Assembly (NCBI RefSeq): GCF_003985155.1
Contig: NZ_ML133705.1
Coordinates: forward strand, 1-55,000
Direction: 5' to 3'
DNA from: Rhizobium vallis
Lineage (GTDB): Bacteria > Pseudomonadota > Alphaproteobacteria > Rhizobiales > Rhizobiaceae
Length of the DNA stretch: 55,000 bases
The notes beneath the pieces were generated by a model. The model was given only the letters and a program-made list of their open reading frames with translations, searched no databases and had not been told where the DNA came from. Shown here one piece after another: positions 16,715 to 25,482 of the stretch. How positions within the stretch are numbered: position 1 is the stretch's first letter; each line of letters begins with the position of its first letter. The position numbers and the translations under genes are program-made.

Positions 16715-17344
16715 TTGATCTCTTCCGCGCCGCAGGCCTTGAAGCCCCGGAAACGACCGCAGCAACGACGCGCTTCTGCTACCGTCGACGCAATTTTCGA
16801 AGCAACCATTCAGCTTTTGGTAAAGGACGGTCTTTCTCAGCTCACCACTACGCGCGTCGCCGAGCGGGCGGGCGTATCGGTCGGCACGATGTACCAATAC
16901 TTCCCGCACAAACAGGCTCTGATCTATGCTGTCAACGAACGCTATCTGGACCGTCTGGCCGAGAGGGTCGAAGCCACTTGCCGCGAATGGCAGGGCAATC
17001 CGGCAGGCGACATGGTGGAAGCGCTAATCGACACCTACTGGCATACCAAGACCGAGAAACCTGATGTTACGCGGGCCCTGTACCGATCCGTCGTGGAAAT
17101 GGACAACGAGGCATTGATATCGGCCTTCGCGGTGCGGACCGACGCGGCAATTACCGCCATGCTCGCAAGCGCTTCAGACAACGACGGTTCCGATGCAAGG
17201 TCGAATACTCGCACGCTTGTCACCGTCATATTCGGAGCGGTGCGCAACTCCTTCGAGCGAGGCCATTCCGGCGAGGTGGCTGAAGATTTACGCCGACAGC
17301 TCGTGATCATGTGCCGTGCCTATCTTGATAGGCATGGGAGATGA
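16715..17344 (+). CDS. TetR/AcrR-family regulator
   Basis: A 209-aa regulator. The N-terminal TetR DNA-binding domain (about 20-65) shows ATVDAIFEATIQLLVKDG and the recognition part TTRVAERAGVSVGTMYQYF. The rest is the helical ligand-binding domain. The start is a TTG at 16715 with GAGG upstream; no in-frame ATG fits. It probably represses the divergent SDR and itself. The blh fragment follows 21 bases after the stop. Confidence 0.92.
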   Translation: MISSAPQALKPRKRPQQRRASATVDAIFEATIQLLVKDGLSQLTTTRVAERAGVSVGTMYQYFPHKQALIYAVNERYLDRLAERVEATCREWQGNPAGDMVEALIDTYWHTKTEKPDVTRALYRSVVEMDNEALISAFAVRTDAAITAMLASASDNDGSDARSNTRTLVTVIFGAVRNSFERGHSGEVAEDLRRQLVIMCRAYLDRHGR

Positions 17345-17365
17345 ATTCCTTATGGCACCCCTAAC

Positions 17366-17554
17366 CGCGACAATCCGCATATCGCAGGCAAGGACGAGGC
17401 CGCCTATGTGGCGCTCCGCCAGGCTCGCGACCGCACACTGGCCAAACCGAAGCTGATGCTGCACGCGCTGCAGGTGAATATCCGCGGCGGGAGGTTGCCG
17501 GAGCCGGAGGAGAACGGGCGACGCTATCTGAAGATTCCGTTGGATGCGTTGTAG
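17366..17554 (+). pseudogene. Fragment: last 62 codons plus stop of blh (copy 3)
   Basis: In-frame similarity to the intact gene from RDNPHIAGKDEAAYVALRQA to the stop is close to complete, so the fragment corresponds to 14642-14830. It lacks both catalytic domains and any start. Its open frame is intact, which suggests a recent or gene-converted duplication. Confidence 0.9.
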
Positions 17555-17571
17555 GAATGCTGGGAGCAGCG

Positions 17572-17825
17572 TTGGTGCGCGTGCTTCGAGGCTCCGCCCT
17601 TGCGGGCTGCGCACCTCAGCATGAGGAACGTGGAACGCTGCCGCACCAAGGCTCAAGAGAGCCTCATCCTGAGGCGCGTAGGCCATAAGGCCGAAGCCTC
17701 GAAGGACGAGGCGGGTGCGTTGGTCGGAAGAATGCAAAAGCAGCGTTGCGGCGCGTGCTTCGAGGCTCCGCCCTTTCGGGCTGCGCACCTCAACATGAGG
17801 GGCGTTGGAGGATGCCGCGCCGTCG
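17572..17825. repeat. Family A repeats (three copies)
   Basis: Copies at about 17582-17632, 17660-17722 and 17755-17815 alternate in orientation. The first follows the blh fragment with the same spacing seen after the intact blh gene, so the duplicated segment included the repeat. Confidence 0.8.
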
Positions 17826-17843
17826 ACTGCGGGATCGATGACG

Positions 17844-18347
17844 TCATGACCCTCCCGCGCTGGCGCCCAGGGTAATGAGAAGCTTGTCCAGTTGCTCGAA
17901 CTGCTCGGGCATCCCGCCCTCCGCCCCGGAATTGGCGTCGAACGCTTCCTTCGAGGGATAGAGTTCGTGCAGGACCAGCAGCGTCTTGCCGCCTTTTTCC
18001 TCGAAGGTCACCGTGGTCACGGCGCCGTCACTACCTTCCTCATTCGTCCAGATCAGGCGCGCGTTCGGTATCACTTCGAGATACTTGCCGAAGAATGCCC
18101 AAGTCTCTGAGGGATCGTGGCCAAACTCGATACGGTACCCGCCTCCGGTACGAACATCCATCTTGCAGGAAAGAATAGGCACGCCCATCGACTTCGGTGC
18201 CCACCAGCGCATGAACAGCTCAGGCTTGGTCCACGCCTCGAACACGATGTGCACCGGGCCGTCGAAGGTTCGCGTCACGACGAGCTCACGCTCGGACGTC
18301 CGTTCCACCGTCGTAGGGTTCTTCATGGGGATAGGCTTACTCTCCAT
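17844..18347 (-). CDS. AHSA1/SRPBCC-domain protein
   Basis: A 167-aa protein of the activator-of-Hsp90-homologue type. RELVVTRTFDGPVHIVFEAW opens the fold, LFMRWWAPKSMG and GGGYRIEFGHDPSETWAFFG follow, and a C-terminal helix ends EQFEQLDKLLITL. It is the downstream gene of an operon with an ArsR-type repressor, whose last 11 bases overlap its start. This pairing is widespread, and a hydrophobic ligand is likely but unknown. Confidence 0.92.
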   Translation of the reverse strand: MESKPIPMKNPTTVERTSERELVVTRTFDGPVHIVFEAWTKPELFMRWWAPKSMGVPILSCKMDVRTGGGYRIEFGHDPSETWAFFGKYLEVIPNARLIWTNEEGSDGAVTTVTFEEKGGKTLLVLHELYPSKEAFDANSGAEGGMPEQFEQLDKLLITLGASAGGS

Positions 18348-18690
18348 CGTCCTTCTCCTTCCGTTTCAATTCCTCGACAACCTTGTCCAACGCGTCGAAG
18401 CGTGCGTCCCAGAGCTGACGGTAGCTCTCGATCCATGCCGCCTCGTCTCCCAGTCCGCTTAGGCCGAGCTTGCAGGTCCGCACGCGCCCGACCTTCTCCG
18501 TGGTGACGAGCCCCGCCTGTTCCAACACGCCGACGTGCTTCTTCATACCCGTGAGGGTCATGTGGAACTTCTCGGCAAGCTCAGTGATCGAAGCGTCTGC
18601 ACGCGCCAGCTGCTCTAAAACGCCGCGTCGGGTGGCGTCCGAGAGCGCGGCGAACGAGGCATCGAGACGGGCTTTAGCATACTGAACCAT
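18337..18690 (-). CDS. ArsR-family regulator (non-metal type)
   Basis: A 117-aa winged-helix protein. FAALSDATRRGVLEQLA is the typical first helix and TELAEKFHMTLTGMKKHVGVLEQAGLV the recognition region. The metal box ELCVCDL is missing, as in the ArsR/AHSA1 pairs. The start codon lies inside a perfect palindrome that would be its own operator. There is no upstream ribosome site, so translation may begin on a leaderless or nearly leaderless transcript. Confidence 0.92.
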   Translation of the reverse strand: MVQYAKARLDASFAALSDATRRGVLEQLARADASITELAEKFHMTLTGMKKHVGVLEQAGLVTTEKVGRVRTCKLGLSGLGDEAAWIESYRQLWDARFDALDKVVEELKRKEKDDGE

Positions 18691-18702
18691 TCGGTTCAGT
18701 AT
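18679..18702. promoter_or_regulatory. Perfect palindromic operator over the arsR start codon
   Basis: ATACTGAACC (18679-18688) and GGTTCAGTAT (18693-18702) are separated by four bases. The minus-strand ATG at 18690 lies inside it, so a bound repressor would block the start region directly. Confidence 0.8.
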
Positions 18703-18828
18703 TTAGCACGCGGATTGACGACAGACAAGCGGAGATCGTGGCAGTCAGGCGCGGGATCCCGCAGATTTGCCGGGCGAACCTGCGGGAAGATTGGCTGAAA
18801 CGGACCGACTGATCGACCGCCGCGGGTG

Positions 18829-19725
18829 TTATTTCAGCGGCAAAAACAATTCCGCGACCGCTTCATGCTCCGGCACCTCCGGGAAGAAGCTCAGCCGCTG
18901 GCAATAGATCGGGAAGTCGCGGGCTTCCTCGCCGCTCGCCGGCAGCCAGTCGCGGTAGAGGTAGAGTGCGGCGGGTTCCAGATTGTCGGTGTTGCCGACG
19001 ACGCGCAGCACGGCGCAGCGTCCGCCAGGAATCTTGCCAGTCTTGATCTCGCCGGCTTTGATCTCTTCGCCGTTTGCCGCAACCGGCTGGTCGGTCCCGA
19101 CACAGAGGTCCACGCTGTAATCGGCAGGCGACGCGGGGCGTCGCTCGGAGCGCCAGACGTTGAAGGTCGGGCTTGTCCTCGGGTGCAGGCCCGCGGCCTT
19201 GCGCCAGGCGATGAAGCGCTGGATGGTGGCGCCGAGTGTGGCCGGGTCGCCCCGATGTTCCATGATCGCCACCGGCGTGGCGGGCACATCGCGTATGGTC
19301 ACGTCGTCAATGGTAAAAGTCTTCTGCATGAGCTTGCTCCTCGCATTGTCCAAAGGCCCGAAGGCCGCAAGCCACGGCTCCCAGTCGGGAGACTTCCGGA
19401 AGGACGAAGGCGATTGCCCGAACCGTTGCCGAAAGGCGCGGGCGAAGGCATCGGGTGCGGTATAACCGGCATCCATCGCTATATCAGTGACGCTTTTGGC
19501 ATCCCCGTAGGCCAGCCGGTGTGAAGCGCGCTTCATGCGGGCGAGGCTGACGTAGCGGTGCACGGACAGACCGAAGGTCGCCGTGAACTGCCGGTGGAAA
19601 TGATATTTCGAGTAGGCCGCGACGCTGCTCAGCGCCTCCAGATCCAGATCGTCGTCCAGATGCCGGTCTATGTGATCCAGCACCCGCTGCATCCGGGCAT
19701 GGTAGTGTTGAAGCGCCGCCTTCAT
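18829..19725 (-). CDS. AraC-family regulator with GyrI-like domain
   Basis: A 298-aa protein. The AraC/XylS DNA-binding domain is N-terminal (about 1-105: YHARMQRVLDHIDRHLDDDL ... SVTDIAMDAGYTAPDAFARAFRQRFGQSP). A GyrI-like/SoxS-type effector domain (about 140-298) follows, with VAIMEHRGDPATLGATIQRF and GGRCAVLRVVG. This order is typical of Rob-like regulators that sense small lipophilic compounds. GGAGA precedes the ATG at 19725. It lies alone between the ArsR operon and the chemoreceptor. Confidence 0.92.
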   Translation of the reverse strand: MKAALQHYHARMQRVLDHIDRHLDDDLDLEALSSVAAYSKYHFHRQFTATFGLSVHRYVSLARMKRASHRLAYGDAKSVTDIAMDAGYTAPDAFARAFRQRFGQSPSSFRKSPDWEPWLAAFGPLDNARSKLMQKTFTIDDVTIRDVPATPVAIMEHRGDPATLGATIQRFIAWRKAAGLHPRTSPTFNVWRSERRPASPADYSVDLCVGTDQPVAANGEEIKAGEIKTGKIPGGRCAVLRVVGNTDNLEPAALYLYRDWLPASGEEARDFPIYCQRLSFFPEVPEHEAVAELFLPLK

Positions 19726-19883
19726 CGTTCCGTTCTCCGTGGCCGCACCAACTAAGCGCAGGCAGGCATGAGGCGCTCGACCGATCTTGCCGTTTTGGGT
19801 CGCAGAACCTCGCCACGGACTATCTGCGGGTACGCCCAATTTATGGATGAACGGCGAGAGGGGCAGCAGCAGCCCGCGCCCGA

Positions 19884-21656
19884 TCAGAAATCCTGCCAGC
19901 TCGCTTCCGCCACGGCGGCCGATCCGTGGGATCGTGCCGGGCGAGGGCGCTGGGCCGGCATCGGTGCGGCTGTCCGGATCTCGGGGAGGGACGAGACGTT
20001 CGTCGTTCTCGCGGCGTCGTCGAAGCGGAAGTGGCTGAGGAGTTCGAAAAGGGCTGCGGCCTCGCGGGCAAGGCTGTGGCTGGCCGCCGTCTGTTCCTCG
20101 ACCATGGCGGCATTCTTCTGGGTGCTTTGGTCGACGGTGTTGACCGCGCGGTTGACCTCGGCGAGCGCATTGGACTGTTCGCGCGAGGCTTTGACGATCG
20201 CCACGACATTGCCGTTGATATCGTGAACCTGCCTGGCGATTTCCTCGAGCGCGCTGCCGGTCTTGCTGACCAGCGTCACGCCGGTGGCGACATGGCCGCT
20301 GGAGGCGGTGATCAGCGTCTTGATCTCCTTGGCAGCACTTGCGGAGCGTTGCGCCAGTTCGCGCACTTCCATGGCGACGACGGCAAAACCCTTGCCGGCC
20401 TCGCCGGCGCGCGCCGCCTCGATGCCGGCATTCAGCGCCAGCAGGTTGGTCTGGAAGGCGATCTCGTCGATGACGCCGATGATGTTGGAAATCTCGCGCG
20501 AGGAATTTTCGATCTGGTCCATGGCTTCGATGGCTTCCTTCACCACCTGGCCGGAATGTTCCGCATGGGCCTTGGTATGAGTCACCAGCTCGCCCGCTTC
20601 GCCGGCGCGCTTGCTGGCGTCCTTGACCGTCGTGGTGATCTCCTCGAGGGCTGCTGCCGTCTCTTCGACCGAGGAGGCCTGCTGTTCGGTGCGTTTGGCC
20701 AGGTCGTCGGCGGCGCTGCCGATCTCCTTCGATCCCGAGGAGATCGCCCTGGCATTGTCGGCGACCGTCGCCATGGCGTGCTTCAGTTTGTCGGAGGCGC
20801 TGTTGAAATCGGTGCGCAGGCGCTCCAGCGAGGGAATGAAAGGTGAGGCGATCTTCTGCGAGAGGTCGCCGTTTGACAGGTTCGTCAGGCAGTTCGCGAG
20901 CGCTTCGACGTTTTCGACGCGCGGCGTCACATCGGTCGCGAACTTCACGACCTTGAAGACCTTTCCGTTCATGTCGAAGATCGGATTGTAGGAGGCCTGG
21001 ATGAAGACCTTGCGGCCGCCTTTGCCGATGCGCATGAATTCATCGGCGGCAAGCCTACCGGCGGCAAGATTCGGCCAGAATGCCTTGTATTCCTGCGATG
21101 CGGCATAGGCCGGTTCGCAAAACATCGAATGGTGCCGACCCTTGATCTCGGAAAGCGAGTAGCCCAGCGCATTCAGGAAGTTCTCGTTGGCGGCGAGGAT
21201 TTCGCCATCGGGCGTGAACTCGATGATCGCCTGGGCGCGCGAGAGCGCATCGAGCTTGCCGGTGTCTTCGGCCGCGATCAGCTTCTGGCGGGTGATGTCG
21301 GTGGCGATCTTGATCACCTTGACCGGCTTGCCCCGGCGGATCACCGGATTGTAGGAGGCCTCGATCCACACTTCGCGCCCGCCCTTGCCGATGCGCTTGT
21401 ACTGCTGCTGATCGTAATTACCGGCCGCGAGCTTGGCCCAGAAGGCCTTGTATTCGGGAGAGGATGCGTAAGCCTTTTCGACGAACATGCTGTGGTGCTG
21501 GCCGACGATTTCGGAGAGCTCATATCCGAGCGCGCGGCAGAAATTGCCGTTCGCCGTCAAGATCCGGCCCGTGAGATCGAATTCGATCATTGCCTGGGAT
21601 TTGGAGAGTGAAGCAAGAACGGCAACGGCATTCGCACCACGATCGAGAATATCCAC
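19884..21656 (-). CDS. Soluble methyl-accepting chemotaxis protein with two PAS domains
   Basis: A 590-aa chemoreceptor without transmembrane segments. PAS1 (about 15-125) and PAS2 (about 135-245) are tandem near-duplicates, each with a GHHSMF/GQHHSMF loop and a RIGKGGR segment. A short HAMP-like stretch and the helical signalling domain (about 290-545) follow, with the conserved hairpin tip IAFQTNLLALNAGIEAARAG. The C-terminus ends SWQDF, which fits the xWxxF pentapeptide that tethers CheR in other receptors. The start is a GTG with GGGAG upstream. The PAS domains may bind haem or flavin; this is inference. Confidence 0.93.
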   Translation of the reverse strand: MDILDRGANAVAVLASLSKSQAMIEFDLTGRILTANGNFCRALGYELSEIVGQHHSMFVEKAYASSPEYKAFWAKLAAGNYDQQQYKRIGKGGREVWIEASYNPVIRRGKPVKVIKIATDITRQKLIAAEDTGKLDALSRAQAIIEFTPDGEILAANENFLNALGYSLSEIKGRHHSMFCEPAYAASQEYKAFWPNLAAGRLAADEFMRIGKGGRKVFIQASYNPIFDMNGKVFKVVKFATDVTPRVENVEALANCLTNLSNGDLSQKIASPFIPSLERLRTDFNSASDKLKHAMATVADNARAISSGSKEIGSAADDLAKRTEQQASSVEETAAALEEITTTVKDASKRAGEAGELVTHTKAHAEHSGQVVKEAIEAMDQIENSSREISNIIGVIDEIAFQTNLLALNAGIEAARAGEAGKGFAVVAMEVRELAQRSASAAKEIKTLITASSGHVATGVTLVSKTGSALEEIARQVHDINGNVVAIVKASREQSNALAEVNRAVNTVDQSTQKNAAMVEEQTAASHSLAREAAALFELLSHFRFDDAARTTNVSSLPEIRTAAPMPAQRPRPARSHGSAAVAEASWQDF

Positions 21657-22073
21657 GCTATGCTCCCAGGTTAAGAGGCGCCCCCTCTAAAAGCGATAGC
21701 GAATATTTGCATTTCCGGATTAACGCGGATTTAACAATAATTTTAACTTCTCGCATGGGTGACGGCGAGGGCTGGTTTTCGGCTTTGCGGAGTTTGGATT
21801 GTGTTTTATCTATTTGTTTTTAAATGATTTATACGATTCGGTTGTTGTGTATTTTTGCTGACTTCACTTCTGGTGGCAATTGCTCAAAAATATGTAGCCG
21901 GCTTCCATATTTCGAGGGGCGCGGCGCTTGAAATCTTGATGATTTTTCACTGGTTTAATCTTGCGCGCCGACATTTCCGGCTTGCCGGCGGCGAGGGGAG
22001 CTTGCTGGCATTTTCGCGTGGTTTTGCTATTATTTTTTATGGGCGCATGCGCCCGGCCGAATGGAGTTTTTCG
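21657..22073. other. AT-rich intergenic region
   Basis: A 417-bp gap between divergent genes, with AT-rich tracts at about 21720-21860 and 21940-22040. It should hold the promoters of the chemoreceptor and the membrane protein. I see no clear riboswitch, hairpin series or small gene. Confidence 0.4.
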
Positions 22074-22637
22074 ATGCTCGAACGGAATCAGCTTCCCCTG
22101 CGCCCTGCCGCGCCCGGTTTCGCCGCCGCCTGGGTGGTTTTCATCGCGGGCGCGAGCGTGGCGCTCAGCCTGCTTTTTGCCTGCGTCACGCCCTTCGTGG
22201 CGTTGGCGGCGGTTTCGGCGGTCGTTCTGCCCCGGCGGATGGCGGTGACGGCGGTTCTCCTTGCCTGGCTGGCCAACCAGATGGTCGGATATGTCGTGCT
22301 CGGCTATCCCCAGACATGGGACAGCTATGCCTGGGGGCTTGCGATCGGCATCGCGGCATTCGCCTCGCTGGCTGCCGCACTCGCGGTGCTGCGCCTTTCC
22401 ACCGATCTTCCCGTGACGATGGCAGCCGCCTTTCTTGCCGGCTTCGCCGCCTATGAAGGCCTGCTCTTTGCCGCAACATCGGTGTTGCCGTCCGGCGACG
22501 ACGGCTTTTCGCTGTCCGTCGTGGCCGGGGTTCTGCTGGTCAACGCGCTCGCCGCCATCGGTCTCGTCGGCCTGCATGCCGTTGCGGCGGCCGGTCGTGG
22601 ACTTGTCGCGGGGAATCAGGGGGCGGTGCGGGCGTAA
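22074..22637 (+). CDS. Integral membrane protein, six predicted helices
   Basis: A 187-aa hydrophobic protein with about six membrane helices (for example AWVVFIAGASVALSLLFAC, MAVTAVLLAWLANQMVGYVV, AIGIAAFASLAAALAVL and SVVAGVLLVNALAAIGLVGL). I do not recognise the family; short membrane proteins of this type sometimes accompany metal transport genes, but none are near. The ATG at 22074 with TGGAG upstream is chosen; the open frame further upstream is AT-rich and non-coding in character. Confidence 0.75.
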   Translation: MLERNQLPLRPAAPGFAAAWVVFIAGASVALSLLFACVTPFVALAAVSAVVLPRRMAVTAVLLAWLANQMVGYVVLGYPQTWDSYAWGLAIGIAAFASLAAALAVLRLSTDLPVTMAAAFLAGFAAYEGLLFAATSVLPSGDDGFSLSVVAGVLLVNALAAIGLVGLHAVAAAGRGLVAGNQGAVRA

Positions 22638-22727
22638 AGCCGATAAGGGTGATCCCGGCAGCGCCAGCTTCCGATCCGGGATCAACTCGACCATTCCAGC
22701 ACGTTCGCTTATCCGGGGCGAGGTGCT

Positions 22728-23492
22728 TCAAGGCTTCCGCAGATTGACGATATCGGCGCCGGACCGGCGTGCGGATTTCAGGGCCTTCCAATTCGGCGAG
22801 ACATAGGGCGGCGACCAGATCACAATTCCAGCCAGCAGCGCGCCGACGAAGATGATCTTGGCGGCGACCGCGAAGACGGTGCCGAGCAAGCCCGTCCAGA
22901 AAAGAGCGGGCTGGGGGCCGCTGCGCTCTTCGATCACGCTGTAAAGCAGGTGGCCGCCGTCGAGGGGAAACGCCGGCAGAAGGTTGACTGCGGCCCATAG
23001 GAGGTTGAGCCAGCCCAGCCATTCCACAGCGCGAGGCAAAGGCGGCCCGAAGGTCGGTGGCGGTTTTGTCCAAAGGGAGTCGTTCGGGAGAGGCGACGTT
23101 TGATCCGGCAGAACGGTTGCGAGGATCAAAAAGCAGGCGATGCCGATCACGAGGTTCATCGCTGGCCCCGCAAGCGTGATTAGCCGGTCCTCCCAAGGCG
23201 TGCGGTCATTGACTTCGCAAATGGCTTCTCCGCCGCCGGCGTGCAAACGGATCAGCACCGGCTTTGCGCCGCAGCGGTGGGCGATCAAGGCATGGCCGAG
23301 CTCATGGGCAAGCAACGAGAAGATGATGCCGACAACGACGATCGCTGCCGTCTTTATCCCCGGCCCATGAAACCCGTGCCACAGAGGAAACGTCAGGAAG
23401 ATCGCGACGATGGGGAGACCGCCATGAATCCAGATCGGCGGCAGGCTGGCAAGCCTGAATTCAAGTCCTTCGTCATAGGAAGATATCTTCAA
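22728..23492 (-). CDS. M50/site-2-protease family membrane metalloprotease
   Basis: A 254-aa intramembrane protease. HELGH (in LLAHELGHALIAHRCG, about 64-68) holds the zinc ligands and NLLPAFPLDGGH near 178-189 the third ligand. Four to five helices are predicted, and there is no PDZ or CBS domain. It resembles the SpoIVFB-like compact group. The start is uncertain: TTG at 23492 follows AAAGG and leads directly into the domain, while the frame stays open upstream without an ATG in a believable context. Confidence 0.85.
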   Translation of the reverse strand: MKISSYDEGLEFRLASLPPIWIHGGLPIVAIFLTFPLWHGFHGPGIKTAAIVVVGIIFSLLAHELGHALIAHRCGAKPVLIRLHAGGGEAICEVNDRTPWEDRLITLAGPAMNLVIGIACFLILATVLPDQTSPLPNDSLWTKPPPTFGPPLPRAVEWLGWLNLLWAAVNLLPAFPLDGGHLLYSVIEERSGPQPALFWTGLLGTVFAVAAKIIFVGALLAGIVIWSPPYVSPNWKALKSARRSGADIVNLRKP

Positions 23493-23562
23493 TTTCTTGC
23501 ACCTTTGCTGCCGTCTGACCGAGCTTAGTGGATGTGAATCCCGAAGCAACTCCGCGCCACCG

Positions 23563-23955
23563 CTACCAACCCTTGCCCGCTTCGATCGCCGCGATGAACG
23601 CGTCGAAATTCCCGCCCAGCTCGTGGACTTCATCTTGCCATGGACCGGCGAAGACAAAGGGGATGGAAACATAGTTTCCGTCGATGATGCCATAGGCGGT
23701 GGGGCCGCCGTTGGAGCCGATCAGGAAGCGGCCGGGCTGGAGTTCGAAGAGTTCGTAAGCATCTGCCATGGCGAGTTCATCGACGCTCCAGAGGGCCAGA
23801 TATCCCCGGCCGATCTCATCGTTGAAACCGTTGGAGGCGCGCAGGAAGGTCTTGTACTCCTCGGGCAGCACTATGCCGAGGGCTGCCTCGCGTGCCTCGA
23901 TCTCGGCGGAGGCAGCACCCGGCAGCTGATATCCGTGCCGCAGTTTTTCGAGCAT
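23563..23955 (-). CDS. SMI1/KNR4 (SUKH) family protein, immunity-like
   Basis: A 130-aa protein of the SUKH superfamily. It has IEAREAALGIVLPEEYKTFL, NGFNDEI, the LWSVDEL strand and FLIGSNGGPTAYGI, which are the hallmark positions. In polymorphic toxin systems such proteins neutralise nuclease toxins, but no toxin gene is adjacent, so it may be an orphan immunity gene or have another role. GAGGGG lies upstream of the ATG at 23955; the in-frame start at 24003 is less likely. Confidence 0.85.
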   Translation of the reverse strand: MLEKLRHGYQLPGAASAEIEAREAALGIVLPEEYKTFLRASNGFNDEIGRGYLALWSVDELAMADAYELFELQPGRFLIGSNGGPTAYGIIDGNYVSIPFVFAGPWQDEVHELGGNFDAFIAAIEAGKGW

Positions 23956-24026
23956 GCGAGACCCCTCGTTCGAACGCGGAGTGAAGGATAGGGCTGCTGG
24001 CAACGGCTGACGTATCGGGCGCTCTC

Positions 24027-24278
24027 TCAGTCGGCCTCCTGGAAGAGATCGTGGGTTTCCTCGATATGGCGCTCGATCAGGCGGTATTCGGCGTCTGTGA
24101 GGTCGAGGGGCGCGCCGTCGAGGAGGGCGGTCAGCTGCTCTACCTCGCCGCCGGAGGGCGGGGCGCAGAATTCGGGGTGCGCATGGCGGTTGCCGGGATG
24201 GTGGGGGGTGAGGGAATATTCGATGACGAGATCGATGTCGTCGTCGCCGCGCGTCAGCGTGAAGGTGGCTTCGAACAT
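24027..24278 (-). CDS. Small acidic protein, 83 aa
   Basis: It starts three bases after the stop of the 91-aa gene, so the two form an operon. The protein opens with a beta hairpin (MFEATFTLTRGDDDIDLVIEY) and ends in an acidic helix (DAEYRLIERHIEETHDLFQEAD). It resembles small phage or plasmid-borne proteins in size only, and I do not recognise it. Confidence 0.65.
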   Translation of the reverse strand: MFEATFTLTRGDDDIDLVIEYSLTPHHPGNRHAHPEFCAPPSGGEVEQLTALLDGAPLDLTDAEYRLIERHIEETHDLFQEAD

Positions 24279-24281
24279 GGG

Positions 24282-24557
24282 CTAGAAGCCGAGGGCTTCG
24301 ATGCCGGCGGCAAGCTCGGCCTCCAGTTCGTCGTCCTCATCTTCATCGTCTGCGTCGTCGGCAAGCGGCCGGTTGAACTCCTCGTTCATGACGGCGGCGA
24401 TGCGGGCAAGCCCGCGGCGTCGCCCGGCCGGCGCGAAGATGACGACCATGACGCCGTCTGCCTCCATGTCGAGCGACAGATAGCCCTTGCCGCTGCCGCC
24501 GGAGACGCTGGCCTTGAAGGCGGTGTTGTCGGTGAAAAGCGAAACCTGTACGCGCAT
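24282..24557 (-). CDS. Small protein with acidic run, 91 aa
   Basis: A 91-aa protein with a beta-rich first part (MRVQVSLFTDNTAFKASVSG) and an aspartate/glutamate-rich tail (ADDADDEDEDDELEAELA). GGGGA precedes the ATG. It is first in a two-gene unit with the 83-aa gene. The function is unknown. Confidence 0.65.
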   Translation of the reverse strand: MRVQVSLFTDNTAFKASVSGGSGKGYLSLDMEADGVMVVIFAPAGRRRGLARIAAVMNEEFNRPLADDADDEDEDDELEAELAAGIEALGF

Positions 24558-24706
24558 GGTGGATTCCCCATTGTTGATGGGGTGTTTTATCCGGGCAATG
24601 GTTTCGGTGTGGAAATCGCAACGATGTAAGGCTTGCGATCGCTCTCTGAGCGCTCACTTGCCTCTCGCTTGCCGCTCAAGGCAGTTCATGAGAATGCAGC
24701 TCGCGC

Positions 24707-25153
24707 TTACTCCGGCTTCTTCCTTCTATTCCGCGTCGTCGGCCGCTGCGCCAGGCCGGCGGCGCGGATTTCGGCGATGCTGACGGGGTCGTCGTCGAGG
24801 TAATATTCGCTGGCCCAGGCGATCTTGCCGCCGCGCCATGCCCGCCGCCAGGTCACCGTCTTCAGCCGGCCGAGCGGCGTGTCGATGCCGGCGACGGCGT
24901 CGCATTCGGGGCCGAGCCTGCCGGCGGCATATCGGCTGTTCCAGGCGGCGCGGGCGCTCCTCTGCACCGTCTCCAGGTAATCGATGCGCTCCAGCTCGGT
25001 CACTTCAGGCGAACGGTCCGGACGCAGAGCCTTGATGGCGGCAATGATCCGGAAGGCCTGCTCGCCTGGGACCTCATCGCCGATCGCTTCGTCGACGGCA
25101 CGGAGCGCTTCGGCAATGGCGGCTTCATGGGCGAGGGTGGTGGTGAGGTTCAT
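24707..25153 (-). CDS. Hypothetical protein, 148 aa
   Basis: A helical N-terminal half (HEAAIAEALRAVDEAIGDEVP ... LERIDYLETVQRSARAAW) precedes a basic Trp-rich segment (KTVTWRRAWRGGKIAWASEYYLDD) and a basic tail. It may share a transcript with the two small genes downstream, although 149 bases separate them and include a family-D fragment. I do not recognise the family. Confidence 0.6.
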   Translation of the reverse strand: MNLTTTLAHEAAIAEALRAVDEAIGDEVPGEQAFRIIAAIKALRPDRSPEVTELERIDYLETVQRSARAAWNSRYAAGRLGPECDAVAGIDTPLGRLKTVTWRRAWRGGKIAWASEYYLDDDPVSIAEIRAAGLAQRPTTRNRRKKPE

Positions 25154-25482
25154 GGGGTTGCGGCTGTCGTGTGTTGCTGAAATCGCATTTTTGTATCATC
25201 GTGGGGAGGGGATTGTAAATCTGTTTTGGGCGATAAGCGCGGCGGCCGGCCTTTTCCTTCGAGGCCGCTTCGGTGGCACTGTGCGAGCAAGGATGAGGCT
25301 TTCTTGGAGGTGAGATACCTTCTTCCTTCCTCTACCGACGAGCTGCGTGGCGCCCCCCGCTGTCCTGCCGGACACCAATCGTCAAAAAGGCTGGCCTTGG
25401 CAGCTTTGCGGCAGGCTTGACCGCGACCGAACCGCGCACCTCGTGCTTGCTGCTATCGCGAAACGACGAGAGGATTTCTCAA
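25154..25482. repeat. Intergenic region with truncated A- and E-type repeats
   Basis: A degenerate family-A piece is at about 25252-25305, and a family-E arm (CCCCCCGCTGTCCTGCCGGA) is at about 25350-25372. No gene is supported. Confidence 0.5.

Noticed and set aside
21657..22073. Possible riboswitch upstream of the membrane protein
   Set aside because: The long AT-rich leader invited the idea, but I find no conserved cobalamin-box, TPP or other aptamer core.
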